Shown in pieces: positions 30,051 to 41,500 of a stretch of DNA of 64,000 nt; within the stretch, counting starts at the first letter, position 1; every line of letters begins with the position of its first letter. Below the pieces are notes generated by a model. It was given only the letters and a program-made list of their open reading frames with translations, searched no databases and was not told the origin of the DNA. Origin of the DNA: Enoplolaimus lenunculus. Lineage: Eukaryota; Nematoda; Enoplea; Enoplida; Thoracostomopsidae. Position numbers and translations under genes: made by a program. The stretch is from assembly GCA_030248215.1 (NCBI GenBank), contig JASANG010002276.1, positions 1 to 64,000 on the forward strand. Direction: 5' to 3'.

Positions 30051-31790
30051 TTAATAATTTTTTATGTTATTGCGGTCGCTACTCTTTATTAAGTAAAATC
30101 GCCTACTTTTCGATTTTCCGGCTGCAACTTTGACCGTACTCCCAGACGATGAACTAGATCCGCTTCCGTTATAATTATCATATCCGCCATCAGAATCAGT
30201 TCCACGTTGTCGACTTTTGTTATCAAAGTCTTCACCGTTGAGTTGTTGCATCCCTTCTCCCCACACGAAGTTGAACTTCCACTTTTGGTCATAGCCAACT
30301 GTACCCTTCGTTATTTCGCGGGGATTCATTGAACAAGGTAATGTTTTACTTTTTAAATCACGATAGCCGTCGCTAATTTGTTTTTCAAGCTTATCGGCCA
30401 AATCGTTAAAGCTTCGGTTGGCGTCGATATCTTCTAAAATTTCATTGGACCTATGCATATTCAATGAGCCTGCGTCTGGTCGATGAGCAACGTCGCGTAC
30501 TAACCCATGTTTTTCAACTGAACGATCGTTTCTAGCCGATTCAAAATTAAAATACTTTTTATTAATTTCATCAAGTTTTTGATTGGTTCGTTTATTGGTT
30601 GCAGTTTGTTCGACTGATTTCAAGTCTTGAAAAAATTTTTCGTTCGTATAACGTTTGTAAACCACGCTGGGGGTAGGTTGTACCCGAGTAGCTAAGTATC
30701 CCCCAGAATTCAGAATATCTCGACGCTCAGTAGGCTTCAACTTATCTCTTGTAGCAATAAGATAAGGCGAGAGTGCCTTGCTTGAGTAGGGGCGTAAATT
30801 TTGACTAGCAATGTTTTCTTTGTGATCATATAGCGGATAATTTGACACTCTGCTGCAGGCTATTTTTGAAATTCTTGAAACTTCTGATGCAGTTGTTTGC
30901 TGTGGCGAACAATATCTGTCAGCTCCTAAGCTGGCCCGACTCGACACAGAGCCTTCTCTGCTCGAGGTCCTTGCGTATGCAACCCTGTTTGATCCGCGAC
31001 TTCCGACACCAGCACCATATGAACTACCGCAAGCAGGAGATTTTTCAAGGCTTGATCCGGTTGAAAATTGAACTCGAGTTGAAATGAACGATGTTCCTTG
31101 TTCTTGTGGAGCGCTTGGACTGCTCAATAGACGTGATAGTCTACCAGCATTACCGACTCCAGTGCCTCGAGAGTAATTTCCAAAATCTTTGTTGCCTCCA
31201 ATACTAGAATAACGGCCAGGACTCAACGACGCTGCTTTCGCTTCGTACGAACGTGCCAGCGATGAAACACGAGATTGAGCTGCTGAGAAACAAGCTCGAC
31301 TTGAATTTAGCCGGCTGTCCCGGAACTGAGCCAATCCGTGTGACGGACTTAGCAGAAATGGGCCGTCCTTACGGTGACATGAGCCATTCAGCGAGACAGA
31401 GCTTTCACGACTTCTAGCTGGTGACGCCAAATTCCGGGGCGAAAACGATCCAGCTAGCGAATCTTGAAACTTGTTTAAAATTCTCCCATTGGGCGAGAGT
31501 ATATGGCTTGTTGACCCCCCTCCGTAATTTTGGTAGGCTGCCCTGTGGGTAAAGGATTGCCTTCCTAAATTTAAATTTCCAACGTGAGAGCTTACAGTCA
31601 ACGCAGCCGATTGCGATCCACTCCTGTTTCTGTGCAATTCTCGGCTATCAATGGTTGGTTTTGAACGAGTACGCATACATCTCTTCTGATTAGGTAATAA
31701 CGGTAGCGTCTGTTCGTATTGGCTGGCAGTGCCAACAATGAGATTACTTTGAGTGGAGTTAATTGTGGTTTTTCGCTGTCTCCAAGACAT
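30051..31790 (-). CDS. Unrecognised 579-residue Ser-rich protein, or first exon of the giant gene
   Basis: An uninterrupted frame from ATG at 31790 to a stop at 30051. No domain is recognised. Residues 1-330 are Ser/Arg/Gly-rich with SP and SR dipeptides, including many SPxR-like sites, suggesting a disordered, phosphorylated region. Residues ~370-500 are more charged (for example KLDEINKKYFNFES and DLADKLEKQISDGYRDLK) and may be helical or coiled coil. The end contains KWKFNFVWGEGMQQL and a Gly/Ser run. A possible donor (aaaa then gtaggc) at 30107/30106 would end the exon in the phase needed by the acceptor at 25618, giving a single protein of about 2,950 residues. The donor is weak, so a stand-alone gene is equally possible. 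Confidence 0.7.
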   Translation of the reverse strand: MSWRQRKTTINSTQSNLIVGTASQYEQTLPLLPNQKRCMRTRSKPTIDSRELHRNRSGSQSAALTVSSHVGNLNLGRQSFTHRAAYQNYGGGSTSHILSPNGRILNKFQDSLAGSFSPRNLASPARSRESSVSLNGSCHRKDGPFLLSPSHGLAQFRDSRLNSSRACFSAAQSRVSSLARSYEAKAASLSPGRYSSIGGNKDFGNYSRGTGVGNAGRLSRLLSSPSAPQEQGTSFISTRVQFSTGSSLEKSPACGSSYGAGVGSRGSNRVAYARTSSREGSVSSRASLGADRYCSPQQTTASEVSRISKIACSRVSNYPLYDHKENIASQNLRPYSSKALSPYLIATRDKLKPTERRDILNSGGYLATRVQPTPSVVYKRYTNEKFFQDLKSVEQTATNKRTNQKLDEINKKYFNFESARNDRSVEKHGLVRDVAHRPDAGSLNMHRSNEILEDIDANRSFNDLADKLEKQISDGYRDLKSKTLPCSMNPREITKGTVGYDQKWKFNFVWGEGMQQLNGEDFDNKSRQRGTDSDGGYDNYNGSGSSSSSGSTVKVAAGKSKSRRFYLIKSSDRNNIKNY

Positions 31791-33312
31791 TGAAATAAAG
31801 ATTTAACCACCGTGATAGATGTATTGCCGCCTGAAAATCACGATTTTGACCTAAGTTCAAGCCACTGGCATATTTTGGAATCGAATATTTTGCAAAAAAA
31901 TATGTCAACTGTCAGTATTTCGTGGTAATTTATGCACAATAAAAAACACTGCATATCAGGATTGACCGACAGGGGTTAATAATGGCGCCTAAGCTGGTCC
32001 CTTTGATTTGAATTTATCGAACACTTTGAACTAAATTTTTAATGTGTCACGTTTGAGATGAAATTTAAAATTTCAAACCTACCGATGTCACAGAACCCCC
32101 CGAAAACCAAGCTAACGTGGTCAGTAATAATTAAGAAATCTAAAAATTTTAAACAAGTGTTTTTGAAATATTATCAATAACTGGTGATAGGTGCTATACC
32201 GGAATACAAGCCCATAATTCCCAATAATTATACTGTATCCAAAAACTCCTTCCAAATGCGAAAAGGACACAAATATGCTTAAAACACGTATATATAAGAG
32301 TACGTCAAACAGGAATACGATCGCTACGATAACACAAGGCATTGTAGCTAGCGGCCAATGTATAGAACAAGGGGCGGTAACAGTAGTATAAGCATATTCC
32401 TAAGCCTAAAGCCTACGTCTACGTCTAAGACTAAGTCTTAGCAAAAAATACTCTAAAGCTTTAGCTTACTGTATTGCAGTCTCGTAGAAAAATGTTTCGC
32501 TTCTGTTCTTTACATGGGCTCAAATAGCAAAGAAATCAAAACATACCCGTTTAAAAAGACATCACCGCTTGTAAAAATCTATATCGACATTGCATTCTTG
32601 CGACCAATTTTACGTGACCTGATTGTTTGTTACCTCCGTCAAAATTATAAAATATGGTAAAAATTGTACCACTGTCAACTGTTTGAGTTTGTCCGGGTAA
32701 AACTAACAAACTGTTCGGTATGAAAATTTTGGGAAAGATCTTTTGTTGTTTTAAAACATTTTTTAAAACTACTTGAAAAAACGACCAATTTGAGGTTACA
32801 AGAGTTCAAAGGTACAACTATTTTACAGTACAGTTTCGGGCGAATACAAGGTATAGTTTGTGACCTTTAAAAGCCAAAATATTTTCGTCTTTTAAAAATT
32901 TCCAACCCTTCAGGTGAAGACGGTTGCAATATTTTTGTTATCTTTTGAAAAATATTGAGCCATATTTTTTGACAAATCTAATATTAATGTCGTGGACTTT
33001 TGTATATGCAACAATGCTTTTTATACAGTCAAAACGTTTAAAAACTGCTGTGGAAGAATAATGACTTCGTTAACCAAATTCTGGCAAAAGTTTACTTCTG
33101 TGAGTAAATTTTATCATTTTCGAATCCGAAACCTGGGTCCATATTCTCAAAAGCGCGTACAACAACTATTACCAGTTTAGGTATTCAACTTCACTAACTA
33201 TTCCGGTTGTTGAGCTCAAAATTGTTACAAGAGTAGAGTAAATCATATGCGAAAAATGTGCTGAAATTGGAGTCTCAGTCTTTGCTGGTTTGAAAGTTAC
33301 AAGACCTATCAC
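31791..33312. other. Upstream/intergenic DNA, no gene
   Basis: AT-rich sequence 5' of the 579-codon frame, with a small TTAGGC-like island near 32395-32450. No frame with recognisable content. Confidence 0.4.
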
Positions 33313-33691
33313 CAGGGTGTAAACGGATAGTAAAAATAACGGAAGCGGAAACGGAAACGGAAAACGGATATTGAAGTATAAAAGTTTCAAAGATGTTTTA
33401 TTTTTCATCCAATACAATTGAGATATGCAAATATTCATTGGGCTTTGGGAAATTTTAAAGAAAAAATTGCAGATGTAACTAAAGTTTCTAAATTTTGGAT
33501 GAATTTCGTAATTTTTATTTCATTTCGAACAATCGCAGCATACCTGTTATGAAAAATTGCGAGATATATACGTGATTTACAGCTAATTATTGAGTATAAA
33601 AATTACAAAATTTCCGGTATTTCCATAACGGAAACGGACATCGATTTTTAACTAAAACAGGAACGAAAACGAATATCCGGTTTACACCCTG
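33313..33691. mobile_element. hAT-like MITE with CAGGGTGTAA ends (family 2)
   Basis: The termini are inverted: cagggtgtaaacggata at the left, and tccggtttacaccctg at the right. The flanks CCTATCAC (33305-33312) and CGTATCAC (33692-33699) match at seven of eight positions, consistent with an 8-bp duplication of the hAT type. It is 379 bp with no coding capacity. The interior has repeated cggaaacggaaacgg near both ends. It shares the internal motif gcaaatattca with the copy at 43634-43910. Confidence 0.82.
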
Positions 33692-33699
33692 CGTATCAC

Positions 33700-36671
33700 C
33701 AAGTGGTGATAGGTACTGCACACATTTGCATTTGAGAACACGGGCGTTGCTCCTAGAATCGTTCTTAAGTCCGACATCGTCTCTATACGATGGAAACATT
33801 CGGTTTAAGTATATGCTGCACGATTATGCGCGGTTTACAATAATTTTATTAACGGTGCCACAAAATCTTTTATAGACCAGTGCTATCACGAGGTCAGATC
33901 ATTGTGAAAACAAGCTCGTAATAGCCCTAGTCTTTAACAAACCCTTTTATAGTTCAGGCTATTTGGTGTCACCGTTTTCATCGAAAACTCTGCACAGTGC
34001 CCAGGCGTCATAAATATTGGCCAAAAATTTATTTTCATCGACACCGCATGCATATGAGAATATATGTCTACTCTTACTGTTCAGAAGCAAATTAAGAGAA
34101 AACATATGAAAGTTTTTTATAAAACAGTCAACATGTTGTGATGTTAAAGCATAAAACACAATAAGAACCAATAGAAAAATTGAAACAGATAAAACACAAA
34201 AATCAAGTAAACAACATTGAAACATTTTAGATCGAAAGATTAGTATTTATGTATATATTAATAAGTAGACTTTTGGAAGTTTTTTGGTAGCGTTAAACCA
34301 AGGATTTTGTGCCAGTTGAGTTTTAACAAATCATTTCTTGAAATAATAAGACAATTTATTTTGTGCGCGGTCAATGAGTTCTTACAAGTGCAACCAACTA
34401 CCTCATAAAAAATTGTATTGTATGCACAAATAATGATTGCTAAATATCTACCAACTGCTGTCATCTTTGTGATTCATCACATATATATAAAGCATCGCTC
34501 ATCAAAACCGGTATAAAACACCGCAGGACCCAAACTATTTGCAAATGAAGCTGGAATTAAAACAAAATATTTCCAAATTTGGATACCAAAAAGAAAACTT
34601 TACAGCCTTGATTTGAAAACTTTGAAAATTTGCAAAATTTGACTGACAAAAAAAGTTCGCGGTGTGGAGACGTTCATATTTTAAACAGAAATATTGTTTA
34701 AATTATAATATTTTAAATGACCTGATGCATGATTTTTACTTCGTTTAAAATGGTTTCTTTTGTTTTTTTGAGAAAAGAAACGAAAAAATTGAAAAATATG
34801 TTCCGTGCCTCAATAAATGCAAACAAATTTTGTGTATGCTAAATCTGTAGCCATACTGATACTTAGAAAATTACATAACTGTTTTACTAAGCAGGTGTAG
34901 GTAGATCAGCATTCAACATGACAAGCATAGGGCACACACCACCACAGGGTCAGGTGTCTAAAACCTTTTTATCTAACAACTACTCAGCTGACCACAAACT
35001 TGTAGGTTTGAGTTCGGCAAAAATCTTCTAACAGGTTTTGTAGTTTTATGGTGACATATTTTTAAAAAGCTTTTTTCCGTTCGTTTCTATTTTTGCCCCT
35101 TTGAAAATACAGAATAAACCGAAAAATACCGTTTCTTCGTTGATTTATTTAAGTTGTACTAAAGTAGGGTTTTGGAAACCCAGCCCATGTCACGAATCTT
35201 AGCGCATATATCTTAATTCATAGTTTAAATTTTCACTCTTTTTGAGAACTTTTCGGACTTTGAAGTATAATATTTCAAACTTTTATTTCACAACAAGACA
35301 AATATGTATGAAATTTTTAGAATAGTTTTCCTGATTTGCAATACGTAATATATACAGTTTCAAGACCTATTTTCAAAAATTTCATTCTTTTGTACAGCCG
35401 AAGGAATTATAGGTAGCGCACGCAATGCCTTCAAGACTAAGGTCATTAATCAGTACCATCTGTTCGCTGGAACATTTTCGACTGAACCTAAAATCTGCAT
35501 TGTATATACCAGAACCAGGATTACCTAATTTTTCTTCAGGGGTAATTTTGTTAACGTTTCAATGTCTGACATTGAAATCCAAATCGTAGTTGCCAGGTTC
35601 GGTTGACAAAAGTAAAGCTTTAGTTGAACGGTTTTTGCAGTTCTGTAAAGCAGAAATAATTACTGATAATTAGGTTTGTGGGTGTTAGGAAATTATTGAG
35701 CAAAGAGTACACGACCCATTCAAACGGTAGAGCAAAACAGTTTAAGGAAGGCTCTGTACTTGTCGTGCGGCGCCGGCACCGGACGTCATCGTCCGTACCA
35801 TACGGTATTGTACGCGAATCATTTCCGTCCGAAACCGCACAGTGGTGTACGGTGACTATAGCACCAGCCTTAGAGGGGTATGTTTCATATATTCAATCAG
35901 ACCACTGTAGGAAATTTGTTAGAAATGCATTAAGTAGTTAAAATTCTTAGGTTTTATGGAGGACACACGTTTGTCCCACAGCCAGACTGAAGTATATGTC
36001 CTATCCACTACAAAGCTGTTGAATGAAATTTCAACTTTCAGTTTCAACAATTTGTTCGGAGCAGATGAACTAGTGCTGGGCAATACTTAATTGGACTTAA
36101 TTTTGATTTTGATTTTAAATATCGTTTCGTTCAAAATTATATATACTTGCGTAAACCATAGGTATAACATTCTTAGTTGTTATAATCTGCTGGAGTATAC
36201 GCAACTGAACAGACACCATAGGTTGTGATTTTTTATTACACGGTCTAAAAATAATAAACGATTTAAAAATTTCGGAAACATGATGAGAATAGTAAGAGAT
36301 CAGCAAATAACTCTAACAAAATCGGAATCAAGTTTTATTAAAACATACCTTAACATTTGTGGAAAATAACGCTAAAATTCTGTATGAATTCTATAAAGAA
36401 TTGAAGAATGAAAAGCTTAGCTTTCACAAATACACGACTCATTTTTTCTTGTTCTTAAAAATAATTGTATTAACTGTCCGAAATGTTTTTCTTTTCATAA
36501 TAACTCTTAATCCAGAGAAAATTCTGCTTATATCATGATACTTCAAGGGGCGTACCGCTTGTCCACGGGGCTTCAATAAACTAAGCTTAAACTTTAGACT
36601 TATTGCATGGGTCAGGTTTTAGACTTAAGCTTATGTTTACGCTGGGCTTTATGCATAGACTATGGTTTAGG
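33700..36671. other. Intergenic DNA, no supported gene
   Basis: About 3 kb of AT-rich sequence. An 87-codon plus-strand frame at 35678-35941 is a little less AT-rich than its surroundings, but I do not recognise it. Near 36066 a ctgggcaatacttaatt motif resembles a MITE end, with no partner found. Confidence 0.4.
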
Positions 36672-36800
36672 TCTACTGTAGTGACCCGAATAAGAGGGGG
36701 TAATATGAGGGGGGTCCACATTTTGAGTCCCAATCAATAGGAGTTCGTATCCGTAATAAGAGTCCGTAAGCGGATACAGTTCCTAAACCCTAATTTGAGT
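36672..36800. repeat. Dispersed repeat shared with the interior of the MITE at 26153
   Basis: The sequence gtgacccgaataagaggggg and the following caatcaataggagttcgtat and agagtccgtaagcgg closely match 26228-26345. I could not define its ends. It is a separate short repeat family that also sits inside a hAT MITE. Confidence 0.65.
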
Positions 36801-38571
36801 CCGTAAATGTCAATTATCCCTAATTGTAGCGCATAAACGACTCCATGACCAAATAATTTGAGTTTGAAACTTTAAAGCTTAGTAATATTTTGAAAGTACA
36901 TTCCTAACGACCCTTATAGGATAATTGGTCGCATAATTAGGGACTGTGATGGTGGCCTGATGTGCGTACAAGGTTGAGGGTGCGGACATTATTCCCCTAT
37001 TCGGAACCTTTGGGTACGGGCAACGGCACTGCAGGCTTTAGAACAATCTGGTTCTCTACGTTTTCGAAACGTGCTCCCATTAACGACTCTCTTGGTGGCA
37101 TATTCTTTTACACTAAAAGTCATTTAACGGCAGAACCATGCAGAACTTGTATACGTATGTATTTTAGCTTGTCATTTCTTACTGATGAATTTTGTTGTCA
37201 AAAATATTAAATAATAAATGAACTTTCACAGCTTCCGAGCAATTTTAGTTGCGCGTTTTACCTGTGGTTACAGCGTCGATCATTGTTTTGGCATAGAAAC
37301 GACTATAATGGTAGGGTTTATGCTGATTGGCTCAGAGTACCTTCATATGACTCTGGTCATAATAATTTTTATGTTTTATGTTGGTAATATGTTTTACAGC
37401 AAAATTAAAGTTTCATTTCTATTTCTGTTTTTGTCTGGCATGCAGTTAAAAGTTTCTAAAAAATGTTCAATGCACTTTGCTATTTAAACCATTGAATAAA
37501 TCTTTTGACATTGTTACAATGATTTTAAGACGTTTAACCTTTCCCCGCATACTGCAGCTTATATGTAAACACTGTACAAACATTGTTAACGAAATACTAC
37601 ATAGTGCAGACTGTGTGAGCTATATAGCGCGTATACGTAGTACAAACTTTCCATAAGACATGACAGCGCTTCAGGTTCGAGCGTCAAGCTCCTATATTGG
37701 AGTGGTGATGGTAAACGACACCCAAGCCGACGGCGGTTACAGTTAAAGCTATTTAAAGTCGTCCAAAGAAAGGTTAAAGTTATGTAGGATTGCGCTATAG
37801 TTAACTGGGCCGGAAGCTGCCGCGCTGCGGCATGCGGTAAATTTTAATAAAAAGTCTTACAACGCCGCGCGTCGGCTTTCGGCGGTACGCAGCGGCTTTC
37901 GGTGGCATCCGGCGGAGCGCAGCGATTATAGCACAAACCTAATCCCTAGGACTCGAGCATAAACGTACTGCCGGCCGCATTTTTGACATCCAGAACAGAA
38001 TACCATCATGAGCTAAGTTCTATGGTTCACAATTGAAGGCCAAACACACCCGCGTTCATTTTGAATGTTGTGTTTTATTTAATAAAACGCTTACCACAAA
38101 ATATGTTTCCTATAATCTATAAACCATCGCTCTGTTTGTAGAGACCTTTTAGCGTAATGAGTAAGTAGGTACAGCGTGTAATATGCAATGAGAATAACTT
38201 TTTTCATAAAGAAAGCGAGTATTACTTTACTCTGAAAATATATTACGTCAATTTTTCTTAATTGAAATTTGTAGAAAACTAGAATTTTTTGAGAAACTGA
38301 ATTTGGAAAACAAAACTTATAAAACTGTGTTTTGAAATAAGACCAGTGTCGCATGGACCTTCTTATATGTGTCTAAGTTTTCAGTAATGTTTTACAATAA
38401 ATTCTAAGTGTGACGAATTTTAAATTTTCGCAGATCCGATATGGTATTAATAGATCTTTACTTTTGAATCCTATATATACGAAAGAAAATATTTAAAATA
38501 ACTCTAGTCATAAGTAATAATTGTAGCAGTAGTTAAATTTACAAAAAAATTTCAATAAGTAAAAGGAAAAT
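36801..38571. other. Intergenic DNA upstream of the TARP-like gene
   Basis: Mostly AT-rich. A GC-rich patch at about 37800-37935 has repeated cggctttcgg units with variable spacing. The ~200 bases before the ATG at 38572 are AT-rich, with a tatatata patch near 38473 that could act in the promoter. No RNA gene was recognised. Confidence 0.4.
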
Positions 38572-41500
38572 ATGGACGCCAAACCCTACGTCTGTGCACC
38601 GGAAAACCCCGTTCACCCAGAGCCAAACATAGATACTCGAGTATGTTCAGTGCAACTTACAACACCTGCAGAATGTGAACTATGCATTCGCGACAGACGA
38701 TCGAACCGCACAAGAGCAGAATCTCGTTCAGCCAATGGCGAACGAGTACCTGAAATTAGCCAATCAGCGTACGTTATTTCACCAGATATCCCAGCGGCCG
38801 TTTCCCATCACGATTTTTGTAGTCTTCGTCTTCAGCGATTTTCAAGTCCGCCTAATTCCAGCGTAAAGTTGACCCAACGTCATTATCATACGCCACTAGC
38901 ATCTGCTAATTCCAGTTTGAATCCGCTGGAAACACATGTTGACAGAGCGGTTTATATTGGTCAATCGCGATATGGAAATGTGCCGCCGTCATTCGAACAA
39001 CCAATCAACATCGATCACCGTTCGCAAATTTCGTCTAGCCACCGCATTAGCGTCCAACATAGCACTGGAGCATCGTGTAATTATCCAATTAGCGTCAAGC
39101 AACGTTCTAGACCATCGTTCGAATATCCAATCAGAGTTAAACAAAGTGGTCATGCACCATTCGATTACCCAATCAGCGTCAAGCAACGTGTTTCGATCAG
39201 TAACGTTTTCGTGCAAATGACATGCAGTGATCGTGAAGTTGGCGGGCTTGTCCTTCTGATTGGTGCAATCGCGTTGTGTGTTCAATTCGCGAGTGCCGCA
39301 ACAGACCAATGGTTAGTCGTTGTTGAACCGGTATACTTTGGCGAATCAGATGCGGCGTTGCTATTCGGCAAAAAACAAGCTTCACGAATGATTGATAATT
39401 ACGCTGAATCGGTGAGTTGGTTCAGGTTGATTTAGGCTGTTAGTAGGGTGCAACGAATTAGGCAACTGAATGCAATGGCGGATCCATGGGGGGCCCCACC
39501 CCGGACGTGCCCCCCAACAGCATCTCGACAAAAATTATATAGCAATTTAATGACATAGTTCGTGGTTTGTGTGCGGGGCAAAAGTAAGTTTATTACCTGG
39601 GAAATTTTGGCCCCCCCATTTTGAGATCCTGGATCCGCCAGTGACTGAATGATTTAATTTTAAACAAAAATTGTTTTCAAGCTGCCCTTTTAATAAATTT
39701 CGGCAACCAAAGTTTCCTAACTTATTTCAATTGTTGTTTTGAAAAACAAATAAAATAATGCTAATGATGTCACAATTTAAGGACCGCATGGCGCGAGTGG
39801 AAACATGGGCTGGATACTGGAATATGTGTCGCCGGAAATATAAATTTGAAAACACATCTACGCCGTGGTATGAAGTTATGTGGCTAAGTAGTAAGCATTA
39901 TTAACGAATTTTAACGAGTTAAATTCAACTCACTGATACATTATTTCAATTTAATTTGATTAAGTTTTAAGTCAATTTTAAATTTTATAACATTTCCAAA
40001 TCACGTCTGATGAGCATGCGCTAAAATAACGAATTTTTAAATTGATAAATTGTGATTTTACAATCTGTCTATAGTACCTATATATTATATATAAAATATA
40101 TACTTACATATATGCTTTTAAATTTGGGCTCAGCAGTAGACTTGATTTCAGATCGAACGAAAGCGGTTTGTTACGAAAACTCAATAATCACTGGGCCAAC
40201 GGAAGAAATTTACGACACCGCAAAAGTGATCCCAGAAATCTTAAGTAAACACATTAATATCTGCCCTACACTTAAAGGTTTGCAACAGTACACCATAGCC
40301 GCCTCCAGTTGGGGCGGTCAGTTTTTACAGTATCGCGGTGATTTGTTTACGAGTTCGATTTCCGAGCCACATTTTGAAATGGGATCTCAGATAAAATTGA
40401 AAATAATTGAGTGAAAAAAGATTAAAAAAGGTCAAATCAATCGGGTCTGACGATAACAGTAGTTGAGATTTATGCAATTTCGGCTTTTAATTTTAACATA
40501 GCACCCATTAGAATGGAGCGGTGTTGTGAAATCAATACTACAATCGGCCAAACTTCAGTGTTGTAACTGTAAGGCATATTCCTAAACCTAAGCGTAAGCA
40601 TTTAAAAAATAAAAACCTACGTCTAAAGTCTACAGTTTTGTTATCCCTCCAGAAAACAGGACGACCCTAAAAGTAGTATGGCACTTACAGACAAAAGACA
40701 TTTATATGCGAGTATCTAATCCTTTCTGATTGTACCCGTACTTTGAAAACAGTAGTATATAACAAAATTTCGACCCATCTAAAGATTAGAAGCGTAACGT
40801 TTTTCTTTGCGGGACTGCAGTGGTGTTCGCAATGTGGACCGATCAATAATAAGCCGACGAGTCTAGTGCATGACGGTCCCCCCAAACGTGGTAAAAGCGT
40901 CCGGAAGGTCACAGAAACCCCTTACCCTCGTACGCCAAATAACTTACTAAGCATTATGCTCTTGCAACGGTTGCCGTCGAATATCCTGTAATGGTTTCAT
41001 TTTAGGTTATTTGGTTTACCTGTCTATTTGGGAGTTAATTGTGAGTTAGCCTGCTTTTCTACGGAAGTCACCGGCTACAGCAAGCAGATACTTGGGTCTT
41101 TATTCGACCGATTCTGAATACGAGCGTTCACGTCAAGACCCCGCAATTTCGAGATTTTCGCTTGGGTCCAGAGAGTCAATGTCCTGAAAGATAGAAATTT
41201 AAGGATTGTACTCCGTTGAGATATTCGGTTTTATTTAACTCTACAACAGGAGGGTGACAGCTCCGGGGAAGAGAACTCAAACTCGCTTCCTAACCTTGAA
41301 AGTTGGGTTGGCTGTATTACACTTTAGCACGTGCCTATGCGTAAGCATACCACATATGTAAGCTATAACAATAGTGGGTGAGATACTATTGCGTTATCAT
41401 GCCCCAAGTTTAGTTTTCAAGGTATGGAGTCATGGTTTGGGTTTTTGGGTTTGGGCTTATTTCTGGGTGACCGCTCAAGGCACCTCGAGTAGCGTCAACT

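Noticed and set aside
35678-35941. 87-codon plus-strand frame, less AT-rich than its surroundings
   Set aside because: Not recognised and no supporting neighbours; too little to call a gene or an element.
40245-40414. Extension of TARP-like exon 3 to the stop at 40414
   Set aside because: The donor at 40245 gives the phase needed by exon 4 and the junction restores the TM2 region; reading on would end the protein before TM2.
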